A DNA stretch of 12,270 nucleotides from Microbacteriaceae bacterium (GCA_026785785.1 JAJAZI010000269.1:1-12270); one strand, 5' to 3'; shown: positions 1 to 8,556, counted from the stretch's first letter. Program-made: numbers and translations. Notes: generated by a model not told the origin, from the sequence alone.

Positions 1-1
1 C

Positions 2-631
2 GCCGACGCCCGGGTGCGCTCCTCCCACGTGTTCCTCCCCGGCACCGACGACTACACGGAGGCGGCAGAGGACAATGGCTCGGCCGACTATCGCCGACCC
101 GATCTCGCCGGGGCGAAGCGGCTGCTCCGGCAGGCCGGCGCGCTCGCGCCCGAGGTGTGCATCCTCTTCGATCCGGCCAATCCGCGCCGCCTGAGCGAGT
201 TCGACGTCATCCAGTCCGCCGCGGCGAAGGCGGGGTTCCGGGTCACCGACTGCTCCAGCCCCACCTGGCAGGAACTGCTCGGAGTTCCCGGCCAGTACGA
301 CGCGTCGCTGTACGCGCTGCGGGCGTCGAACCTCGCCGTCACGGCGGCCCGCGCCTCGTTCGCCTCGACAGGGGGAGCGAACAACACGAGCTTCTACTCG
401 AACGCCGCAGTCGACGCCCTCCTCGCCGAGCTCGATGGGGAGCCGGATGCCGCGGAGCAGTCCCGCATCCTCGCCGACATCGACCGGCTCGTCTGGGCGG
501 ATGCAGCCGGGATGCCGCTCTACCAGTTCCCGTCGATCACGGCGTTCCGGACCGGCGTCACCGGCGTCACGCCGTCGCCGCTCGCCGCCGGAGTGCTCTG
601 GAATGTCTGGGATTGGAAGCCCACGCGATAG
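2..631 (+). CDS. LpqW-like/SBP_bac_5 solute-binding protein, C-terminal part (5' end outside window)
   Basis: The frame is open from the first bases and ends in TAG, giving about 209 C-terminal residues. The sequence matches the C-terminal lobe of family 5 (oligopeptide-type) extracytoplasmic solute-binding proteins. It has an acidic helix-rich stretch around a DAAEQSRILADIDRLVWADA segment, then a MPLYQFP strand, and ends in a WNVWDWKP motif typical of this family's last strand. Family 5 members bind peptides or other small solutes outside the membrane and pass them to an ABC permease. However, no permease or ATPase gene follows here. In mycobacteria the homologue next to typA is LpqW, a lipoprotein tied to cell-envelope glycolipid synthesis and not to transport. 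The position just before typA makes an LpqW-type protein the best reading. The signal peptide and lipobox are outside the window, so export is inferred. The family call is firm; the LpqW identity is moderate. Confidence 0.8.
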   Translation, partial: ADARVRSSHVFLPGTDDYTEAAEDNGSADYRRPDLAGAKRLLRQAGALAPEVCILFDPANPRRLSEFDVIQSAAAKAGFRVTDCSSPTWQELLGVPGQYDASLYALRASNLAVTAARASFASTGGANNTSFYSNAAVDALLAELDGEPDAAEQSRILADIDRLVWADAAGMPLYQFPSITAFRTGVTGVTPSPLAAGVLWNVWDWKPTR

Positions 632-693
632 CGCGGAACGGGGGAGACGCGCGCCCCGGAGGCCTCTCGCAGGCAGATATCGCTCGGGCGCGG

Positions 694-699
694 TAGACT
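694..699 (+). promoter_or_regulatory. Candidate -10 box for typA (TAGACT)
   Basis: TAGACT fits the actinobacterial TAnnnT -10 pattern in the 214-base gap before typA. I see no convincing -35 box at the usual distance. It would give a leader of about 140 bases. The match is short, so this is a suggestion only. Apart from this box, the hairpin at 702-739 and the typA ribosome binding site, I see nothing else in the gap. Confidence 0.3.
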
Positions 700-701
700 A
701 C

Positions 702-739
702 GGGGTGCAGGGCACCGGAGCCGTGATTCTGCACACCCC
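702..739 (+). other. Imperfect inverted repeat in the typA leader
   Basis: GGGGTGCAG at 702-710 can pair with CTGCACACCCC at 729-739 if two bases bulge out, leaving an 18-base loop. No T-run follows it. It lies just downstream of the candidate -10 box, so it could be a leader hairpin or a weak terminator of the upstream gene. It may also have no function. Confidence 0.25.
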
Positions 740-845
740 ATAGATCCCATCCCAGCGCCCGCTGGTTGCTGCTCCTGCCCGATCGCGCATAGCCCCGATC
801 GCGGCGAGCAGCCAGCCGCCTCAGCAGTCAAGGACTCATATTCGC

Positions 846-2765
<1,920 letters not shown>

Positions 2766-2789
2766 CTCGGACGCAGCGGCGGTAGTACC

Positions 2790-2830
2790 GGGCGGGGTCT
2801 CTCGCGGTGAAAGCCGGAGGGGCCCCGCCC
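2790..2830 (+). terminator. Strong GC-rich hairpin after typA
   Basis: Positions 2790-2803 pair with 2817-2830 in a 14-bp stem: an outer GGGCGGGG/CCCCGCCC core extended by G-T and Watson-Crick pairs. A bulged G and three more pairs (CGG/CCG) close a short loop. It starts 24 bases after the typA stop. There is no T-run, which is common for GC-rich actinobacterial terminators. The structure is clear; its use as a terminator is inferred. Confidence 0.65.
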
Positions 2831-2848
2831 GCTCTCATGTCGCGCCGA

Positions 2849-2854
2849 TATGCT
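2849..2854 (+). promoter_or_regulatory. Candidate -10 box for the small lipoprotein gene (TATGCT)
   Basis: TATGCT lies 38 bases before the ATG, immediately after the typA terminator hairpin. It would give a leader of about 30 bases that contains the GGAGA ribosome binding site. No clear -35 box is visible. Confidence 0.35.
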
Positions 2855-2892
2855 GGGTGCCACCACGCCCCGCCACACCATCGGAGACCCTC

Positions 2893-3342
2893 ATGCGCAC
2901 GCCGCGTCGCCGCATCGCCGTTCCCCTCGCCATCGTGCTCGCCGTCGCGGCAGGCCCCCTGCTCACCGGCTGCGTCGGCCAGGTCGAGGGGATCATCGAG
3001 AACGTCACGGGTGGCGAGGTCGACCTGGGTGGCCAGAGCGTGCCGCAGGACTTCCCCGCGAGCGTGCCCCTCACCGATGGCGACGTGATCTACGGGCTCT
3101 CCGTTAACAACGCCGACGGCAAGGTCTGGAACGTCACGGTGAGCGTTGCCGACGCGACCGCCCTCGACACGATCAAGCTGGAACTCGAGGATGCCGGATT
3201 CGCCACACGACTCGAGGGCCCGGCGAACGCGGACGGCGGCACCCTCATCGCCGACGGCGCAGAGTACGGCGTGCTCGTCGCGGTCACCGGCGGCAACGAC
3301 GGCTTTGTGGCGAACTACACCGTCACCGCCAATCCCGCCTGA
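2893..3342 (+). CDS. Small lipoprotein of unknown function
   Basis: This is a 149-residue predicted lipoprotein. The start is the ATG at 2893, because GGAGA at 2883-2887 stands 5 bases upstream and a textbook signal peptide follows. That peptide has a basic n-region (RTPRRR), a hydrophobic core at 8-23 and a lipobox LTGC with the lipidated cysteine at 27. An ATG at 2857 in the same frame would put 12 extra residues before the basic stretch and is disfavoured. The mature part is acidic and glycine-rich. It contains DFPASVPLTDGDVIYGLSV, a VWNVTVSVADA strand, a predicted LDTIKLELEDAGF helix, and a C-terminal GNDGFVANYTV strand. I know similar small lipoproteins from Microbacteriaceae but no assigned role. 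A decayed second copy of the same domain follows directly downstream in the same frame. Confidence 0.85.
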   Translation: MRTPRRRIAVPLAIVLAVAAGPLLTGCVGQVEGIIENVTGGEVDLGGQSVPQDFPASVPLTDGDVIYGLSVNNADGKVWNVTVSVADATALDTIKLELEDAGFATRLEGPANADGGTLIADGAEYGVLVAVTGGNDGFVANYTVTANPA

Positions 3343-3399
3343 GTCGGCTCCACGCTCAGGCCTGCTGCGGAGGTCTGCGAGGCATGGCCGTCGCGGGGG

Positions 3400-3627
3400 G
3401 CGATCGAGACCAGCAATGGAGCCGAACTCGACATCGGTGGCACCGACCTGCGGGATGGCTTCCCAGACAGCGTTACGCTCACCGACGGGGAGGTGCTCGC
3501 CGCCAACTCTGTCGGAGGCGACAACGGCAAGGTGCGGAATGTCAGCGTTCGGGTCGATGATGCCTCGGTGCTCGTTGTCGTCGGGGAGAGCGATGGGGGA
3601 TTCGTGGCCAACCACACCGTGAGATGA
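3400..3627 (+). pseudogene. Decayed second copy of the small lipoprotein domain
   Basis: The frame that follows the lipoprotein stop stays open to a TGA at 3625-3627. From about 3400 it aligns with the intact protein: GAIETSNGAELDIGG matches GIIENVTGGEVDLGG, GFPDSVTLTDGEV matches DFPASVPLTDGDV, GKVRNVSVRVDDA matches GKVWNVTVSVADA, and DGGFVANHTV matches NDGFVANYTV. There is no ATG or GTG start with a ribosome binding site, no signal peptide and no lipobox. About 37 residues between DDA and SVLVVVG are missing, without a frame change. This is best read as a tandem duplicate that lost its 5' end and an internal block. The region from 3343 to 3400, between the two copies, is not recognisable. 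Expression is unlikely. Confidence 0.8.
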
Positions 3628-3697
3628 GAAGAATGCCTGAGGCCGTCGCGCGGTTGCCCGATGTCTTCAACGCGCAGTGGCGCCCGCGAGCCACCGC

Positions 3698-3703
3698 TAC
3701 TCT
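3698..3703 (+). promoter_or_regulatory. Candidate -10 box for the mshB-fdxA-dapC group (TACTCT)
   Basis: TACTCT lies 56 bases before the MshB-like start codon, in the gap after the pseudogene. A transcript would have a leader of about 50 bases including AGGAGA at 3743-3748. There is no clear -35 box. Confidence 0.3.
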
Positions 3704-3759
3704 GGACTCGCGGGTCAGAGCCGAATCGGCCCACGAATATCCAGGAGAGAACGTCGATC

Positions 3760-5064
3760 ATGTCCCCGGTTCCCCTGCCCGAGTCTGCGCCGCCGACAGC
3801 GCCGGAGCGGGTGCTGTTCGTGCACGCGCATCCCGACGACGAGACCATCTCGACCGGCGGCACGATCGCGCGCCTCATCGATGACGGCACCGCGGTGACC
3901 GTGCTCAGCTGCACGCGCGGGGAGTGCGGCGAGATCGTCCCTCCCGAGCTCCAGCACCTGCTCGGTAACGGTGACGCGATCGCTGCGCATCGGGAGACCG
4001 AGCTCGCTGAGGCGATGCGGATTCTCGGCGTCACGGACCACCGCTGGCTCGGCGGCCGCGATGCCCGCATGGTCGACAGGGAACCCCGCAGGTACCGGGA
4101 TTCCGGGATGGTCTGGGGTGAGTTCGGTCCTGAGCTCGGCAGTGACCTGCCCGCAGATGCCCTGTGCGTGGCGGATGCCGGAGAGGTCGCGGCCGACGTC
4201 GCGACGGTCATCGCCGCGGTCGGCGCCACCGCCGTGGTGAGCTACGACGCCGATGGTGGGTACGGGCACCCGGACCACATCGCGGCGCACTCCGCCGCGC
4301 GCCACGCTGCCCGCGTCATGAACGTGCCCTTCTACGAGATCGTCGTGCCAGGCGCCCTGCGGCCGCAGGATCTCACCGACCCCGACGTGAGCGTCGTGGA
4401 TATCACCCCCGTCCGCGCCCGCAAGCTCGCGGCCCTGCGCGCCTACCGCAGCCAGCTCACCGTGGTCGGTGCCGGATCCCCGGCGCAGTCGGGCGCCTCG
4501 ATACATCAGGTGGCGACGGTGGGCGTCCGCGTCGCCGAGATCGAGGGCGACCGCTTGGTCATGTCGGGCGGCCAGATCGATGAAATCGGCAGCGTCGAGG
4601 CTTTCCGGCGGGAGGGGCACCCGGTCGCGTACCTCGACTGGTCCGACTACGGCCGGCGCGCCCGCATTCTCGCCTGCGCCCTCGCCGCCGTTGTCGGCGC
4701 CACCCTCGGCGCCCTGGGCACGGTGAATCACCAGGTCGGCATCGACCTGTTCGGTCCGAGCGTGCCGATCGGCCTCGTGCTCGCACTTCTCGTCGTCACG
4801 ACCACACTCGTCGGGTTGCGCCTCATCTTCGACAACCGGGTCGTCGTCGGATTCGCCTCCGTCGCGCTTCTCGTGGTGATCGCGGTGTTGGCGGCCGAAA
4901 GCACCGGCGGCTCGGTGCTCATTCCAGACTCGACGATCGCCTATGGCTGGCTGTACGGAACCGTGATCGTCGTCGCGGTCGTGCTTTCCTGGCCGAAACT
5001 CTCCCATCCGAGGCGCGGTAAGATTGGCGGCAGTACACAATCGAAGGGATTCACCTCACCGTGA
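3760..5064 (+). CDS. mshB: MshB-like PIG-L family N-deacetylase with C-terminal membrane domain
   Basis: This 434-residue protein has an N-terminal zinc deacetylase of the PIG-L/LmbE family. MshB removes the acetyl group from GlcNAc-inositol in mycothiol synthesis. The signature HAHPDDE at 22-28 supplies the zinc ligands His24 and Asp27 and the catalytic base Asp26. GGYGHPDH at 166-173 supplies His173, matching the third ligand of M. tuberculosis MshB. RDSGM at 113-117 and the PVRARKLAALRAYRSQ helix also resemble MshB. After about residue 300 the protein is hydrophobic, with likely membrane segments near 303-323, 336-356, 361-380 and 396-412. MshB itself is about 300 residues and soluble. In mycobacteria a separate membrane protein gene follows mshB, so a fusion of the two is likely. 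The ATG was chosen because AGGAGA lies 11 bases upstream and because the extra N-terminus from an earlier start is poor. The stop overlaps the fdxA start by 4 bases. The exact substrate is inferred. Confidence 0.88.
   Translation: MSPVPLPESAPPTAPERVLFVHAHPDDETISTGGTIARLIDDGTAVTVLSCTRGECGEIVPPELQHLLGNGDAIAAHRETELAEAMRILGVTDHRWLGGRDARMVDREPRRYRDSGMVWGEFGPELGSDLPADALCVADAGEVAADVATVIAAVGATAVVSYDADGGYGHPDHIAAHSAARHAARVMNVPFYEIVVPGALRPQDLTDPDVSVVDITPVRARKLAALRAYRSQLTVVGAGSPAQSGASIHQVATVGVRVAEIEGDRLVMSGGQIDEIGSVEAFRREGHPVAYLDWSDYGRRARILACALAAVVGATLGALGTVNHQVGIDLFGPSVPIGLVLALLVVTTTLVGLRLIFDNRVVVGFASVALLVVIAVLAAESTGGSVLIPDSTIAYGWLYGTVIVVAVVLSWPKLSHPRRGKIGGSTQSKGFTSP
5019..5024 (+). promoter_or_regulatory. 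Candidate internal -10 box for fdxA (TAAGAT)
   Basis: TAAGAT lies within the last codons of the MshB-like gene, 36 bases before the fdxA GTG. It could give fdxA and dapC a promoter of their own. The AAGGGA ribosome binding site at 5044-5049 would fall inside the resulting short leader. No good -35 box is visible. Confidence 0.35.
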
Positions 5065-5390
5065 CCTACGTTATCGCCCTCCCGTGCGTCGATCTGAAGG
5101 ATCGAGCGTGCATCGACGAGTGTCCCGTCGACTGCATCTACGAGGGCGATCGCATGCTCTACATCCACCCCGACGAGTGCGTCGACTGCGGTGCCTGCGA
5201 GCCGGTCTGCCCCGTCGAGGCGATCTACTACGAAGACGACACCCCCGAAGAGTGGGCCGACTACTACAAGGCCAATGTCGAGTTCTTCGATGACATCGGG
5301 TCCCCGGGAGGTGCGGCCAAGGTCGGCGTCATCCATAAGGACCACCCGGTCGTCGCCGCGCTGCCGCCACAGCCCGTCGGCGTGAAGTAG
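5061..5390 (+). CDS. fdxA: Seven-iron ferredoxin [3Fe-4S][4Fe-4S]
   Basis: This 109-residue small electron carrier is of the Azotobacter FdI/mycobacterial FdxC type. By comparison with that family, Cys9, Cys17 and Cys50 should hold the 3Fe-4S cluster, and Cys21, Cys40, Cys43 and Cys46 the 4Fe-4S cluster. The CVDCGACEPVCP motif at 40-51 is complete. Cys25 is a further conserved cysteine. The C-terminal 50 residues are acidic and extend beyond the cluster fold, as usual for actinobacterial members. Translation starts at GTG, with AAGGGA 11 bases upstream. The GTG overlaps the stop of the MshB-like gene (GTGA), so the two are probably translationally coupled. Its redox partner cannot be read from the sequence. 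Confidence 0.95.
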   Translation: MTYVIALPCVDLKDRACIDECPVDCIYEGDRMLYIHPDECVDCGACEPVCPVEAIYYEDDTPEEWADYYKANVEFFDDIGSPGGAAKVGVIHKDHPVVAALPPQPVGVK

Positions 5391-5401
5391 CCCGGCCCGG
5401 C

Positions 5402-6511
5402 GTGGCCCTGTCGCTTCCCGAGTTCCCGTGGGATGCCCTCATTCCGTTTGGTGAGCGCGCTCGCGCGCATCCGGACGGCATCGTCGACCTCTCCGTCGGC
5501 TCGCCTGTCGACCCGACGCCCGCCGTCATCCGCAACGCCGTCATCGCCGCCGCGGACGCGCACTCCTACCCGCAGACCGCGGGCACGCTCGCGCTGCGGG
5601 AGGCAATTGTGGCCTGGTTCGCGCGCCGTCGCGGAGTCGCGGGCCTCGGTGCGGCCCACGTGCTGCCGACGATCGGATCGAAGGAACTGATCGCCGGCTT
5701 TCCGCTGTGGCTCGGCCTCGGCGCCGGTGACGTCGTCGTGCAGCCCCGCACCGCGTACCCGACCTACGCCATCGGCGCCGCCCTCGCCGGCGCGACCGTG
5801 CACGCGGGCGACGACCCTGCCGAGTGGCCGGAAGCCACTCGCCTCGTCTGGCTGAACAGCCCCGGAAATCCGGATGGCCGGGTGCTCGGGGTCGACGAGC
5901 TGCGCGCGGCCGTCGCGCGCGCGCGGGAGCTCGGCGCGGTCATCGTAAGCGACGAGTGCTACGCCGAACTCGCCTGGGACGCCCCGTGGGCCGGCGCGCC
6001 GACACCCAGCATCCTCGACCCCACCGTCCTCGCCGGGGATCTCAGCTCCGTGCTCGCCGTCTACTCGCTCAGCAAGCAATCAAACCTCGCCGGATACCGA
6101 GCCGGGTTTGTGGCGGGCGACCCTGATCTCATCGGTGAGCTGCTCGCCGTCCGTAAGCACATCGGCCTGATACCCCCCGAGCCCGTTCAGGCCGCAATGG
6201 TCGCCGCGCTGTCGGATGACGCCCACGTCGCCGAGCAGCGCGAGCGGTACCGGGGGCGTCGGACCGTATTGAGGGGTGCGCTCGAGCGTGCCGGATTCAC
6301 CATCGATCACAGTGAGGCCGGCCTCTACCTGTGGGCGACGAGGGGTGATGACGCCTGGACGACGGTGGGGGAGATGGCCGCACTCGGCATCCTCTGCGCA
6401 CCCGGAAACTTCTACGGTATCGACGACTCCCGGCACGTTCGGTTCGCGATCACGACGACCGATGAGCGCATCGCGGCCGCCGCGAGCCGTTTGGTCCTAT
6501 CCTCCAATTGA
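5402..6511 (+). CDS. dapC: Succinyldiaminopimelate aminotransferase DapC
   Basis: This is a 369-residue fold-type I PLP-dependent aminotransferase. DapC transfers an amino group from glutamate to N-succinyl-2-amino-6-ketopimelate in the succinylase branch of lysine and cell-wall diaminopimelate synthesis. The Schiff-base lysine is Lys225 in SLSKQSNLAGYR. Asn156 (NSPGNPDG), Asp184 and Tyr187 (SDECYAEL), and Arg233 are the expected PLP contacts. The C-terminal HVRFAITTTDERI carries the carboxylate-binding arginine. The N-terminus starts straight with ALSLPEFPWDALIPF, as in actinobacterial DapC, which supports the GTG at 5402. No good ribosome binding site is visible, and the gap after fdxA is 11 bases, so translation probably depends on coupling with fdxA. 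The fdxA-dapC order is widespread in actinobacteria, and dapD and dapE lie within 5 kb. Family members are often annotated only as class I/II aminotransferases; this context supports DapC. Confidence 0.9.
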   Translation: MALSLPEFPWDALIPFGERARAHPDGIVDLSVGSPVDPTPAVIRNAVIAAADAHSYPQTAGTLALREAIVAWFARRRGVAGLGAAHVLPTIGSKELIAGFPLWLGLGAGDVVVQPRTAYPTYAIGAALAGATVHAGDDPAEWPEATRLVWLNSPGNPDGRVLGVDELRAAVARARELGAVIVSDECYAELAWDAPWAGAPTPSILDPTVLAGDLSSVLAVYSLSKQSNLAGYRAGFVAGDPDLIGELLAVRKHIGLIPPEPVQAAMVAALSDDAHVAEQRERYRGRRTVLRGALERAGFTIDHSEAGLYLWATRGDDAWTTVGEMAALGILCAPGNFYGIDDSRHVRFAITTTDERIAAAASRLVLSSN

Positions 6512-6527
6512 ATCGCCGTTTCTTTAT

Positions 6528-6539
6528 CGATTGCAATCG
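6528..6539 (+). promoter_or_regulatory. Perfect 12-bp palindrome upstream of gltA (possible operator)
   Basis: CGATTGCAATCG is its own reverse complement and is AT-rich against the surrounding GC-rich DNA. It ends 17 bases before the gltA -10 box and so covers or borders the -35 region. A dimeric regulator bound there would be well placed to control citrate synthase. The TTGCAA core resembles the core of the Corynebacterium RamB site, but this is a weak resemblance. The regulator is unknown. Confidence 0.4.
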
Positions 6540-6556
6540 TACCTTCTCGGGGCATT

Positions 6557-6562
6557 TAGGCT
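6557..6562 (+). promoter_or_regulatory. -10 box of a probable leaderless gltA promoter (TAGGCT)
   Basis: TAGGCT is followed by 6 bases and then the GTG start codon, so transcription would begin at or next to the start codon. There is no Shine-Dalgarno sequence before the GTG, which supports a leaderless mRNA. TTGCAA at 6531-6536 is the nearest -35-like element, but the spacing of 20 is long. Confidence 0.5.
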
Positions 6563-6568
6563 GTATGC

Positions 6569-7867
6569 GTGACTGACGCCGCTACGAACAACGCCGACAA
6601 GGCCACGCTCCACTATCCCGGGGGCACGGCGGAGTTTCCGATCCTGCGAAGTGTCGATGGGGCGTCGAGCATCGACATCTCCACCTTCACCAAGCAGACC
6701 GGCTACACGACGATCGACCAGGGGTTTGTGAACACCTCGTCGACCAAGAGCAAGATCACCTTCATCGACGGCGACAAGGGGATCTTGCGCTACCGCGGTT
6801 ACTCGATCGAGGACGTCGCGACCAACTCGACCTACCTCGAGGCCGCCTTCCTCCTCATCTACGGCAACCTGCCGACCGCCGACGAGCTCGGAGAGTTCGA
6901 CGAGAAGATCCGCCGCCATACGCTCCTGCACGAGGACCTCCGCCGGTTCTTCGACGGCCTGCCGTCCAGTGCGCATCCGATGTCCGTGCTCTCGAGCGCA
7001 GTGTCGGCCCTCTCCACCTACTACGAGGACTCCTCGAGTGTGCACGACCAGGAGCAGGTCGAGATTTCGACGATCCGTCTGCTCGCGAAGCTTCCCGTGA
7101 TCGCCGCCTACGCCCACAAGAAGAGCCTCGGCCAGGCGTTCCTGTACCCGGACAACTCGCTGAGTTTCGTCGACAATTTCCTCAAGCTCAACTTCGGCAC
7201 GATGGCGGAGCCGTACGAGGTCAACCCGATCGTCTCGAAGGCGCTCGACCGTCTCCTGATCCTGCACGAAGACCACGAGCAGAACGCCTCCACATCGACC
7301 GTGAGGCTCGTCGGCTCGACTCAGGCGAACATCTTCTCGTCGATCTCGGCGGGTATCAACGCCCTGTACGGACCGCTGCACGGCGGCGCGAACGAGGCCG
7401 TGCTCAAGATGCTCCGCGAGATCAAGGACTCGGGCGAGAGCGTCGAGAAGTTCGTCGCGCGGGTCAAGAACAAGGAGCAGGGCGTCAAGCTCATGGGCTT
7501 CGGGCACCGCGTCTACAAGAACTTCGACCCGCGCGCCAAGCTCGTCAAGGAGAGCGCCGACGAGGTGCTTATGGCGCTTGGCGTGCAGGACCCCCTGCTC
7601 GACATCGCGAAGGAGCTCGAGGCGGTCGCCCTGGCCGACGACTACTTCATCGAGCGCAAGCTCTACCCCAATGTGGACTTCTACACCGGGGTCATCTACA
7701 AGGCCATGGGATTTCCGCCGCGAATGTTCACGGTGCTGTTCGCCATCGGCCGCCTTCCGGGTTGGATCGCCCACTGGCGCGAGATGAACCAGGACACGAA
7801 CACGAAGATCGGCCGCCCCCAGCAGCTCTACATCGGCGAGCCGGCACGCGACTGGCCAGTTCGCTAG
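6569..7867 (+). CDS. gltA: Citrate synthase, type II
   Basis: This 432-residue enzyme condenses oxaloacetate with acetyl-CoA to form citrate, the entry step of the TCA cycle. Its length matches hexameric type II enzymes such as E. coli GltA (427). The catalytic residues are visible: His271 in GPLHGGANE, His313 in MGFGHRVYKNFDPRA and Asp370 in NVDFYTG. The substrate-binding HEDHEQNAST segment is at 233-242. The N-terminal PGGTAEFPIL and the later FIDGDKGILRYRGYSIE stretches are typical. GTG at 6569 is used as the start because a -10 box stands 6 bases upstream and no ribosome binding site is present. The gene has its own promoter despite following dapC by 57 bases. The last codons and the stop are duplicated in a 14-bp tandem repeat. 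It faces a minus-strand gene, and no clear terminator is visible in the 120 bases between them. Confidence 0.97.
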   Translation: MTDAATNNADKATLHYPGGTAEFPILRSVDGASSIDISTFTKQTGYTTIDQGFVNTSSTKSKITFIDGDKGILRYRGYSIEDVATNSTYLEAAFLLIYGNLPTADELGEFDEKIRRHTLLHEDLRRFFDGLPSSAHPMSVLSSAVSALSTYYEDSSSVHDQEQVEISTIRLLAKLPVIAAYAHKKSLGQAFLYPDNSLSFVDNFLKLNFGTMAEPYEVNPIVSKALDRLLILHEDHEQNASTSTVRLVGSTQANIFSSISAGINALYGPLHGGANEAVLKMLREIKDSGESVEKFVARVKNKEQGVKLMGFGHRVYKNFDPRAKLVKESADEVLMALGVQDPLLDIAKELEAVALADDYFIERKLYPNVDFYTGVIYKAMGFPPRMFTVLFAIGRLPGWIAHWREMNQDTNTKIGRPQQLYIGEPARDWPVR

Positions 7868-7883
7868 AGCCAGTTCGCTAGAG
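7856..7883. repeat. 14-bp perfect tandem duplication spanning the gltA stop
   Basis: CCAGTTCGCTAGAG occurs twice head to tail at 7856-7869 and 7870-7883. The first copy encodes the last residues and TAG stop of GltA. The second repeats the stop in another frame and adds nothing to the protein. It looks like a replication-slippage duplication. Confidence 0.9.
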
Positions 7884-7987
7884 CCTGATCGAGCGGATTC
7901 GTCGAGACCGGCGCATTCAGCGGCCCGCCCGTGGCGCAGTCGCCCGCAATCGGCTGAGCATCTCGAATAGGCCGTGCCAGCTGGGCG

Positions 7988-8548
7988 TCAATACGGGATC
8001 GTGGTGACCGACAGGCTCACGTTGCGGAAGGATGCCGAGCTGAAGCCGGTCGTCGAGGGCAAGCACCGCAGCCCCAGGGTGATGTCGGGAAGGCTGAAGG
8101 TCGTCTCGGCCCGATAGCTGGCCCAGCCCTGCCCCGCGCGAATCGGCTCCGGATCGTCGAACAGGAACACCTTCGTGCCATTGCCATCGACGACGCCGCA
8201 GCGCAGTTCGACCGGCTGCCAGGCACTGTCGATGCGTGCCTCGAAGGCGTACCGCACGACGTACTGTCCCGGCCGCACGGTGAGGTTCGCGACAGCGATC
8301 GCCGACTCGGGCTCCAGCACCGCGGTGTGGGCGACGGCGTCGACCTCGGTGATGTAGTCGGGGCCGAGTCGGCCGTTCGCCGAGGACCGCCCCGGCCACA
8401 CATTCGTCGACACGGCCGAGTGGGCGGTCCTTGCTTCGGGAGCCTCGGGCTCGGAGAAGTCGTTGCCCGCCCCGGCGATCGCGGCTGAACCGCCCGCCAG
8501 ACCAAGCACGACGACGGTCGCGAGAACACGCATCCGCCGCCGATCCAT
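7988..8548 (-). CDS. Secreted protein of unknown function
   Basis: This is a 186-residue predicted exported protein. The N-terminus has a basic stretch (MDRRRMR), a hydrophobic core at 8-24 and an AGA signal-peptidase I site near residues 25-27. It has no lipobox. The mature part is rich in short beta-type stretches (for example YVVRYAFEARI and SFRNVSLSVT) and glycine turns, suggesting a beta-sandwich. It contains only two cysteines, Cys117 and Cys162, which could form a disulfide outside the cell. I do not recognise a family. The ATG at 8548 was chosen over one 10 codons upstream because it sits right at the basic n-region and has a -10-like box 8 bases ahead. The ATG at 8533 is another possibility. 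The gene lies alone between gltA and dapD and is not part of the conserved gene order I know. Confidence 0.75.
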   Translation of the reverse strand: MDRRRMRVLATVVVLGLAGGSAAIAGAGNDFSEPEAPEARTAHSAVSTNVWPGRSSANGRLGPDYITEVDAVAHTAVLEPESAIAVANLTVRPGQYVVRYAFEARIDSAWQPVELRCGVVDGNGTKVFLFDDPEPIRAGQGWASYRAETTFSLPDITLGLRCLPSTTGFSSASFRNVSLSVTTIPY

Positions 8549-8556
8549 GACACACG

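Noticed and set aside
639..658. Terminator after the solute-binding protein gene (CGGGG/CCCCG pairing)
   Set aside because: The stem is only 5 bp with a 10-base loop and no T-run, which is expected by chance at this GC content.
632..845. Riboswitch or attenuator before typA
   Set aside because: Only an imperfect hairpin is visible. No known riboswitch pattern or leader peptide could be recognised.
2893..3627. Read-through of the lipoprotein TGA to make a two-domain protein (including selenocysteine)
   Set aside because: No SECIS-like structure or read-through context is evident, the second domain has lost an internal block, and a decayed duplicate explains the data more simply.
3715..5040. 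441-codon minus-strand frame opposite the MshB-like gene
   Set aside because: It is a GC-bias shadow: the plus strand carries clear catalytic motifs, while this frame is rich in Arg, Asp, Gly and Ala without a recognisable domain.
6524..7774. 416-codon minus-strand frame opposite gltA
   Set aside because: It is antisense to citrate synthase, with no family motif and shadow-type composition.
7917..8555. 212-codon minus-strand frame overlapping the secreted-protein gene
   Set aside because: It is the same strand in another frame and is Arg-rich without a signal peptide. The alternative frame has a full signal peptide and cleavage site.
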